Source of the DNA: Tetraselmis striata
Lineage: Eukaryota > Chlorophyta > Chlorodendrophyceae > Chlorodendrales > Chlorodendraceae
Length of the DNA stretch: 64,000 nucleotides
Reading direction: 5' to 3'
NCBI GenBank assembly: GCA_006384855.1
Contig: VCJN01002141.1
Coordinates: forward strand, 1-64,000
A model generated the notes under the pieces. That model did no database searches. It had not been told where the DNA came from and saw only the letters and a program-made list of their open reading frames with translations. How positions within the stretch are numbered: position 1 is the stretch's first letter; each line of letters starts with the position of its first letter. A program made the position numbers and the translations under genes. This document shows positions 57,031 through 64,000 of this stretch, in pieces.

Positions 57031-57507
57031 ATGGCGCGCGTGGTGCTGAGCGCGGCCGGCTGCCGCCCGGCGGTCCCCTCTAGGGCCGCTCAGGCCCCCC
57101 GCCGCACTGCCGCGCTGCTCCCGCCGCTGCTGTCCCGACCGGGGACGCACTCCCACTACGCATTCCGGCAGGCGAACGCGGTGGCGCTCGCTATCCCGGT
57201 CTCCGGTCCTGGGCAGCAGCCCGACGCTGGCGGCGACTCGGGCGGCGCGGACGGCCAGATGACGGCGGAGCTGATGGCGACGATGACGTCGAAGATCGGC
57301 GAGGCGCTGGAGACGGAGAGCGTCAACATCGTGGACGTGTATGGTGACGGCCGGCACGTGAGCATCGACGTCGTGTCGGAGCTGTTCGAGGGCAAAAGCT
57401 CCATGCAGCGCCAGCGCCTGGTGTACAAAGCGATATGGTTCGAGCTGCAAGACGCGGTGCACGCGGTGGACAGCATGACCACCAAGACACCTACGGAGGT
57501 GGCCTAG
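57031..57507 (+). CDS. Chloroplast BolA-like protein (single exon)
   Basis: A 158-residue product. Residues 1 to about 55 are Arg/Ala/Pro/Ser-rich without acidic residues, a chloroplast transit peptide ([20 protein letters not shown]). A Gly/Asp-rich linker follows. The BolA domain is at about 85-155: [36 protein letters not shown], and [13 protein letters not shown] with the invariant C-terminal histidine. BolA proteins pair with monothiol glutaredoxins on a shared [2Fe-2S] cluster and take part in iron-sulfur and redox control; the plastid members do so in the stroma. This ATG is the first methionine that gives a targeting peptide. It is tail-to-tail with the gene at 57825-60093 and the only intronless gene in the window. 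No oddities are seen. Confidence 0.9.
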   Translation: MARVVLSAAGCRPAVPSRAAQAPRRTAALLPPLLSRPGTHSHYAFRQANAVALAIPVSGPGQQPDAGGDSGGADGQMTAELMATMTSKIGEALETESVNIVDVYGDGRHVSIDVVSELFEGKSSMQRQRLVYKAIWFELQDAVHAVDSMTTKTPTEVA

Positions 57508-57824
57508 GTCCCTGCCACGCGTGGCGGCTAGCCGTTCTAGACGCCGATGGCGCTTTTAATTCACTAGCTGCGTCTTTGAAAGAACCGAAGCCCGGGTACG
57601 GTGGGTGTTACACGGGGATTATGCCCCACAACCCTGCCCCGGATGGTCAGGGGGTGGGGGGGGGGGGGGGGGGGGATTCTACTATGCATGGCGGCGGTTT
57701 TTATTAAGCATGATATATCTACGGGTACCCATGCTGCCAAACCCATCCATGCCTGCTTTTATAGCTGCCTTCTCTACGTGCGCCTTTCATTTTCGCCAGC
57801 ACAAAAGCTGCGCACAAGGAGGTC
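57508..57824. other. Tail-to-tail 3' space
   Basis: Between the BolA stop and the stop of the converging membrane-protein gene. It contains a G homopolymer at 57658-57674. No separate gene. Confidence 0.6.
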
Positions 57825-60093
57825 TCACTGCTGCGATTGACCGAACTCCTGTGGGTGGCGCTTCTTGTATTCTTTGACGTCCACGTAGGTCGCCATGCTC
57901 AGCGCCACGATCGGGGAGGCCAGGTTGCCAGTGAGCCTCCACAAAAATATCAAATACGCGATCTGTGAAGGGAATACGTGGGTGCACAGCGGAGGTTAGT
58001 TTGGGTGACAGCCGATGCCGCTTTCTCCCCGGTGAACACTGTCCCTCAGCACTGTCCCTCGGAAATGCATGTCACAGAGATAAGAGGGCAGAGGGGAGGG
58101 TGGGAGGGGCACACACGTTGAACGCGTTGCTCCAGAACGCCCAGACCTGCGCCTTCTTCTTCTGCTGGAACCACACAAAGGCTACTGTCTTGAAGGCGGC
58201 CGCCATCTCGCCCGCATTGTCCTTGTTGGCGTCCTGCGAGCGAGCATCACGAAAAGCAAGGGCAAGGGTGAAGGGGAAGGGTGAAAGGGGGGAGGGGGGG
58301 GGGGGGGGGGGGGGGGCGCAGTACAAGTACAGCATACCTGCCGACCCATCACTGTCACCGAGAACTGCCCCCCGCCCCCCCCTCTTTGCCCCCCCCCCCC
58401 CCCCCTTCTCCCCCAAGCTAATTCTGCAATGCTTCCAGAAGCACAGAAACCCATATGCAGGGTCATACTGTATTCTTGTCTGATTATGGCTGCGCACAGA
58501 GCATATACTGGTTGAAGGGGAAGGGTGAAGGGTGAAGGGTGAAAAGGGGGGGAGGGGGGTTAGGGAGCGCATTGCCGCTAGCTGATGCGCAGCATGGAGA
58601 GCTTGTGCGGGCCGGTATGCAAAATGATGATACACATACCATATAGAATGAAAGTGAGGAATAAAAATGAATTATACCAATGTGAGTGTGCCACGATGAC
58701 GGTGGCTGGAGCTGCTGGACGTCAAGAGAAGCGCGGGCGTAGGTTTCAGGCGCATGGGGCAGGTGGGCCTTCCTCATCCACGGAAACGACTCCTACATCT
58801 GACGATTACATCCCCGACCAGCACCCTCCCATATGATGCACACAGCAACTATCTGCCAACCTTACAGGGGGGAATGCCTAGAGCGGAAAGGAGGTGGCGG
58901 GGGTCGCACCATGACGGTGTAGTACCGGTCGCAGTTCTCCAGCGCGTTCGATATGACCTGTATCTCCTCCGTCTCCGCCTCAAACGCCGCGGCCTCTGCC
59001 AGGCCGCGCACAAGAGTGCCCAGGACAAGCGCAGCGGCGACGGCAGCTTGCCGCACATCCTGCAGCTCTGTGCAGCCACAGCAGCGGGGTGGTGAGGCGA
59101 CAGGGTGCAGAGGGGAAGGCCAATCGGGGTAGGTGAGCATGCCATAAAAGGGGAAACATGGGTGGAGTGAGGGCGAGGGCGGCGTACGGAGGTTAGCCAG
59201 GATGCCCGTGCCAAGCTGCTCCACTCCGCCCTGCAGGAGTGAGATCTCGAAGACGCATGCGGAGAAGGACGCGGTGAGGGTGATGGCTGCCAGCTGGGCA
59301 TCTGTCATGCCTGAGTATAGCGATCCCTCTTCCTCTTCTTTGAGCTCGCGCAGCGAGGTGAGCGCGGGAAAGCGCTCGCTCACGCTCGGCGACCACTTCA
59401 TGTATTGCGTGGCCATGGCGGGCGGCGCTAGGAGGAAGCCCCACATCGCGGCCTCCAGGGTGCCCCGTGATAGGTCCATACCCCCTGCGGCACCAGGGCG
59501 CCGGCCTCAGCCGTCCCATCCCCATGATGCGATTCCGTCGCTTGGCCATCGCAGGAAGAGAACTGGGTGGCAGGGGCCGAGGCGGGCATGAGGGCAGCCG
59601 CGCACCGTAGGGGTCCAGCTCCAGTAGAGTGCACAGGAAGGTTGCCAGGCTGCCGACCACCCCGCCCGCCACACAGTATGCAGCTGTCTTCTGCACTGGC
59701 GCAACCTCCCGCATCGCGTTGTTCATCAATTCGTCTTCCCTGCGCAGCAGTCGCGGCAGCTTGAGCGCCCCCCCGAGGAGAGGGGGGGGGGGGGGGGGGG
59801 GGGGGGGGGTTTGATGACGGCACGCACCCATCTCCCGTGCCAGCCAGCAGCGACTCCAGCCGCTGCGTAGCCAGCCGGATTGCCTTATCTGTTTCAATGT
59901 TGTCGCTGCTGGCGGTCTCGCGCGAGGGGTGCGTTTCCTCCGCTCGCACCACCCAGCCCGCGGTTCGACGGCGCGGCGGGGCGCCTCTCGTGAAGTTCCA
60001 GCCCCGGCCACCCTGGAGGGGGAGCTCACGGGCCGGCCAGTGACTCCCCGCTGTGGTGCGTAGACATTCTCTCCTCATATAGAAGCTCGACAT
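57825..60093 (-). CDS. Plastid-targeted multi-pass membrane protein of unknown function (6 exons)
   Basis: Exons in coding order: 60093-59828, 59739-59606, 59484-59188, 59067-58910, 58233-58117, 57962-57825 (stop TGA). All phases agree, giving about 369 residues. The N-terminus (MSSFYMRRECLRTTAGSH to GWVVRAEETHPS) is a chloroplast transit peptide rich in Arg, Ser and Thr. Hydrophobic spans: AAYCVAGGVVGSLATFLCTL; MWGFLLAPPAMATQYM; AITLTASFSACVFEISLL; AAVAAALVLGTLVRGLAE; and IAYLIFLWRLTGNLASPIVA near the end. Between them lie an acidic loop (RELKEEEEGSLYSG) and a conserved-looking EIQVISNALENCDRYYTVM. The C-terminus is charged (DVKEYKKRHPQEFG). No known transporter or enzyme signature is visible. 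Envelope or thylakoid membrane location is inferred from the transit peptide plus helices. Introns contain G/C homopolymers. Confidence 0.82.
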
Positions 60094-60178
60094 GCCGCCT
60101 CCAGCAACAGTTCAGATGGGATTACTCAGACGGGCAGGGCAGCCTGGCCTCTGGGCAGGGGTGGGGGGACGCCTTATA

Positions 60179-60212
<34 letters not shown>

Positions 60213-60460
60213 GAGGGGGGATTCCGGCTGTAGTGGTACCAGTAACAAGCACGTATTAACAACCAATACTTCGTCTTGCGCGCTACTGCTTCCCGGCAGT
60301 AGTCTCGCTGTCGGCGCTTATCAGGCGGCGGACACAAATTATCGAGAAATAAAATTATAAAGTCCGTACACATCATTTATAATTAAAATTAGCGCCGCGA
60401 CTACCGTATATCACCCCCCTCTCACAGTTGTAAATTTTGCTGCAAATCGCCGGCGGCTGT
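60094..60460. other. 5' flank of the plastid membrane-protein gene
   Basis: Contains a G homopolymer of about 31 bases (60180-60211) some 90 bp upstream of the start codon. No other feature. Confidence 0.5.
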
Positions 60461-60709
60461 AAAGTAAAGTTCGCCCCGGGACATCGGCCGAAGCCGCCCG
60501 CCCGGCACTTGACCTCGTGCGCCAACTGCAGTCGTAGGTCTGGCATAGCCCGTAGACAATTGCCTCATTCGAACCCCGAAGGGCGAATGCATCAACCGGG
60601 TAAATCCGGGACACGCCGGGCCGATATTGCCGAAATACATCGGCCAGGAATCGAACCCGGGTCTCTCGCATACGAGACGACCGCTCAACCGAGCGGACAA
60701 GGGATGTAC
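60461..60709 (-). mobile_element. tRNA-like SINE, copy 2
   Basis: Read on the minus strand from 60709: box A-like gctcggttgagcgg, then box B ggttcgattcctgg, then the body (cgcccttcggggttcgaatg, ctatgccagacctacgactg, gaggtcaagtgccgggcgg). The same head and body occur at 12628-12868 on the plus strand. The presumed anticodon arm (tctcgtatgcgaga) is a near-perfect hairpin with a 4-base loop, so it is not a functional tRNA gene. Confidence 0.72.
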
Positions 60710-61349
60710 CGGCGGCTGTATTTTACTATGTTTACTAGTAAAATAGTGAAGTAGTTGGGGTAATTGGGGTTTCCTTTCCCTCGTCGTCTACTAAGCAGGC
60801 ACGGTACGGCGCAAATACGGTGCTAGCGCTAATATGTCCGGTGCTAATATGCCGTACCGCCTGAGGGACTGCATCTACCCCGCAGCACCTCGAGAAGTTG
60901 CATCGACATCGTACTGTCTCCCGCACGGCACCTCCGCGTGAAGTTCCCGACACAACCATCCCGGGTAGCGTTGCTCCCGCATGCTGCTTCGTCGTGTGCT
61001 TAAAAGCACAAGGGGCTTGTCTGTCCCCACCTGCTTTTGTCGCGGCGCACCCACCATGGGGTCGCACCGCGACAAAGCTCGTGTCTTCGTGAGGTCTTTG
61101 GTCTTTGGTTTTACAAGCCACTCAGAAGTGATGCCCCGGGCCCAGCTCCAGGACATGTCTGTTTGGCAGGGAGGCGGTCGACGATCGTTCAGAAGGCACC
61201 GTGAGCCGGATCTTCGCGCCGACAACCAATGTCCCACTACACGGACAACCGTTCGACTGATCGGGGGGCGCTCATCACAACTCGCGACACAAGAGCCCCC
61301 CATGCCGCCGGCCTTCGTGTGACAATTATACGAGTACGATATACTACGA
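60710..61349. other. Intergenic, no gene seen
   Basis: Open frames on both strands overlap without motif or splice support. Short GTACCG-type words are common. Confidence 0.35.
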
Positions 61350-61465
61350 GTTAATTACATGAGCTAGCAGCAGAAGGCGATATCGGAAATCACCAAAATA
61401 AAAGGCAATCAGAAAGGTCCTCTACATCGACTGCGGGGTGGAAGCAGGAACATGAGAAGACGCAA
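61350..61465 (+). mobile_element. Solo end of the terminal-inverted-repeat element
   Basis: acatgagctagcagcagaag, gcgatatcggaaatcacc and tcagaaaggtcctct match the outer end at 1256-1338 (inverted). The inner part (gaagcaggaacatgagaagacgca) matches 52-77 of the window. The match stops there, leaving only one ~115-bp end. Confidence 0.75.
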
Positions 61466-61565
61466 GTTAGTACCTGTGTGTACTAGTACAATGTATATAC
61501 TACGAGTATATACTACGAGTTAGTACCTGTGTGTACTAGTACAATGTGTACCTGGGACTACGAGT
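61466..61565 (+). repeat. Short tandem duplication
   Basis: gttagtacctgtgtgtacta with gtacaatgt occurs twice, at about 61466 and 61518. Between and after them lie repeats of tatactacgag. It begins exactly where the solo element end stops. Confidence 0.8.
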
Positions 61566-62019
61566 ATATGTACTGTATAATGCTGCCGTGTGGTAAGCGT
61601 TGTGAAGCGTTGTGCTTCGGAGCCGGATTGATACCGCCTCAATTGTTACAAGGCGCCAGCATCCTGATGTAAGGTTCACCAGTTCGAACCCCGCTGATGT
61701 CGAGAATTGAATTCTCGCAGGGGGGGGCGGAATGTAGTAGTGTGACATTTATACGAGTAGCCTCTCGCCTTTGCACCACCACTGCACACCACCTTTGTTT
61801 GTCCCTGCAGTCTCTATCTTGTTGAGACTGTCGCATTCGGCTCGCCAGTGAAGAAGGCCGCCATTTGCGGGCGGGAACGAGTTTTGCGCCGGTGGAACTT
61901 GCGGCTTCAATGTGCTACTCCGCGCCACAAACGGGCTGCCCCTACCTCGCAACCCCAGGCACATGGTTGATCGGTGCCAACCGGCTACCATTGCATTCCA
62001 CCTCTGGGCACCCGCGTTG

Positions 62020-62650
62020 TTCGGCGCCATCAGGCCGCCCGCCCTACACCATGTGCCTCCCGGTTGTGTCTTTTGTGTCTGTTGTTGTGCCTCCAGGTGC
62101 CCACGGGTCTCTTTCGCGGGGTGAGGTGTTGGCGACCGGCATAGGCATCGGTGCGGTGGGCGCTGCTCACGTTGCTCGCCCCTGCCCGACGCTGCCCGTC
62201 GCTTGCTCCAAGGGAGGATGGGGAGCGTGCGCCGCCATTCCGCCGCACATAACCGGTTGGCGTTGGTCCCTCCGAGGGCACAGGAGGCATGCCGAACTCG
62301 GCGGGCGCCGCCGCTGTCGAATCCCGCTTGTTCTCGGGCACCGTACAATCCATCACATGGTTGTATATGTGATAGGCATAGAAGGCGGACTGGTCCGCCA
62401 TGGCTGCGGAGGTTGCATCTAGCACGTTGCGGGCCATCGTCGGGCGCCCGCTGGCACCCCGGTACACCCGGCTGCCCGACCACCGAAAACAACCGGGGCC
62501 GCCCGCTCATCGTAGCGGTCAACGCTACCCGTCACCGCGCAGGTGGGGGTCGACGCGGCTGGCATTGAACGACAAGGAGATGGGGACGGAATAGTGATGC
62601 GCAGCCAGGCCGCCACACGGTGAGTGCCGCAGGACGACGTGCGTGCGCAC
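62020..62650 (-). pseudogene. Possible broken coding region, family unknown
   Basis: The minus-strand frame 62467-62030 has DATSAAMADQSAFYAYHIYN, VMDCTVPENKRDS and EFGMPPVPSEGPTPTGYV, which reads like protein rather than chance. The stretch just upstream (VDRYDERAAPVVFGGRAAG, about 62524-62470) continues in another frame. No splice signals join them. A mobile-element origin is likely but unproven. Confidence 0.35.
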
Positions 62651-62839
62651 ATGACGCGGCGCGTGACGGGGGACCCGCGTCATGCTCGTCGCGTCGCGCC
62701 ACCGCCACAATCCGAGGCATCGCTATCGAGCAAAAGCCGCAACCGCATGCACGTACCGTAGAGCATGTCAAAGGGAGTGGCAAAAACCTCCCGTACACGA
62801 AGAAAAAGAAACCGGACCGTTTAACGCTACGTGCGGCGC

Positions 62840-63400
62840 GCGCGTAATGCTTAACACCTCGGGCCGCTCGTACTCGCAAAATACAGGCGGTCGCGTCTGG
62901 CGGTATTCGGGCGGATATTTCATTATTATGGCGGGTTGTGGCGGCGGTATTATGGCGTAGACGAAAGTGCTAGCGATACGGGTCTTCCAGGTGAAGGAGA
63001 GGCGCAGTGTGGAGATAGCCCGGCCTATGGGTCGGAGTTCACGGAGCATAGCGGAGTGGTGTGCCGTAAAGTTAATTAAGTGTCATTGTGGTGGGCGGAC
63101 CCCTAGGATTTTATACGGTTGGCCAGGGGGAAGTGGGTCTACGGATTCGAGATGGCCTAATACTCCGAGGAGGCGCAGGTGGGAAAATTGTTGGGAGAGG
63201 GCCGCCCGGTTGGTGGCTGGGGGAGAGGGGTTTTGGTCTACTCCATAGGGCTCCGGTGGCCTTGCATTTGGAGGCTTCTACCGACATTTCTGTGTATTCG
63301 CTGATTCGGAGAGTTTTTAAGTTGGAGTTTTATGTCCGCTATTGTGGATGTGGTAATGCTTATGTCGTCCGCAAAGCGCGCAGTACATAAGGTCACAGTG
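62840..63400 (-). mobile_element. Non-LTR retrotransposon (LINE) reverse-transcriptase fragment, frameshifted
   Basis: On the minus strand from about 63395: ARFADDISITTSTIADIKLQ holds the catalytic F-A-D-D box of the reverse transcriptase. A frame change gives EMSVEASKCKATGALWSRP, matching the conserved 'N..K....L' segment, then PYKILGV, the YLGV-type box. In another frame follow MLRELRPIGRAISTLRLS and WKTRIASTFVYAIIPP. The order of blocks is that of LINE reverse transcriptases. At least two frameshifts and several stops show it is dead. Confidence 0.75.
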
Positions 63401-64000
63401 CGGTTGTTAACTGTGTGCGATACTTAGTCACGCCGGCACCCGCGCCCGCATAGTATGCGCTAGGTCCGCGCCCGCCTCACTAAGAGGAAATCTACCCACT
63501 GCGAGAATCGAGCCTGCGCACGGGCGTGCGCGCGTACACAGAGCGCCGCTCATGCCGCATCCCAAAAGTAACAATGACGCTTTGTTTTGCTACCCGGTAC
63601 CGGACGGCTCGCTATACCGCGTGGGGCACCGATTTGAAGTTGAGTTGTCAAGCATGTTCATTATTTGTCACGCATGTAGGATCACACGGTCCGTCCACAA
63701 CTAGCCGAGTACAAGTACCGCTTATCCTTTTCTATATCGCACGGTACGAGTATCGATCACGGACAACCGAGTATCGTTAAGAGTACATGTACCATGATGG
63801 CGGCCCGCCGTGCGCATCTGCGGATAGATGCACTCACCATGATATAAAAAATACCCCCCCCCCCCTCCCCCCTCCCACTGCCCGTGTTAGGGGAAATGAG
63901 GCCGGCTGGAACACAGCGCCCAGTTGAGGTTAGGATATGCCATGCGGGCGGGACAGGTGGCCCCACGCCCCCACGGGTGCTGCCGTATCTGCCATTGGCG
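63401..64000. other. Window end, no gene seen
   Basis: No motif-bearing frame. A poly-C/CT stretch lies at 63856-63876. Confidence 0.4.

Noticed and set aside
60640..60709. Functional tRNA gene
   Set aside because: Box A and B are present, but the anticodon arm folds into a hairpin with a 4-base loop and the acceptor stem does not pair. The whole unit is part of a repeated SINE.
61749..62522. 257-residue minus-strand open frame
   Set aside because: The overlapping minus-strand frame at 62467-62030 has better protein-like composition; this one lacks any motif.

Overview
The window looks like nuclear DNA of a green alga (Chlorophyta or a close relative). It is GC-rich. Its genes are split by many short GT-AG introns, several products carry chloroplast targeting signals, and the spaces between genes are full of decayed mobile elements and simple repeats. 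I see no bacterial operons, no rRNA genes and no CRISPR array. Exon models below were built by hand from splice signals, reading phase and protein motifs. Where phases fit at every junction I am confident; where they do not, I say so.

Layout. 1-1340: most of a terminal-inverted-repeat element cut by the window edge. 2454-6416 (+): a complete 12-exon glycosyltransferase family 29 (sialyltransferase-like) type II membrane protein, followed at about 6640-8990 by a diverged satellite of about 220 bp. 9608-9729: a CGAAA microsatellite. 10100-13961 (-): an unrecognised Ala/Glu-rich protein. 14029-14910: a tandem 430-bp duplication, then a LINE-like fragment at 15046-15468. 15564 to about 19650 (-): an unrecognised basic protein of many exons. 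21116-29000: a repeat-rich block with a 373-bp tandem array, two widely spaced direct repeats and two broken protein-coding regions. 29643-31089 (+): a plastid-targeted membrane protein. 32201-42231 (-): a 15-exon leucine-rich-repeat receptor-like protein kinase with signal peptide, LRRs, one transmembrane helix and a kinase domain. 42232-55157: mostly repeats, including a family in mixed orientations between 44 and 49.7 kb and a second LINE-like copy near 51.8-52.2 kb. 55158-55920 (-): a thylakoid-lumen FKBP. 57031-57507 (+): a chloroplast BolA protein. 57825-60093 (-): a plastid multi-pass membrane protein of unknown function. 60461-60709: a copy of a tRNA-like SINE that also occurs at 12628-12868. 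61350-61465: a solo end of the element at the window start. About 62840-63400: a broken non-LTR reverse transcriptase.

Three themes stand out. First, a full receptor-kinase architecture and a GT29 enzyme occur in what appears to be an alga. Second, long homopolymer C runs on the sense strand lie just inside the 5' splice site of at least ten introns. Third, reading-frame breaks of about one base occur in otherwise well-formed genes (two in the receptor kinase, possible ones in two others); at least one adjoins a G run, so assembly indels are the first explanation to exclude.

Four of the products (the FKBP, BolA and two membrane proteins) probably act in the chloroplast. The GT29 enzyme should act in the Golgi and the receptor kinase at the plasma membrane. 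I see no evidence that these genes form one pathway.
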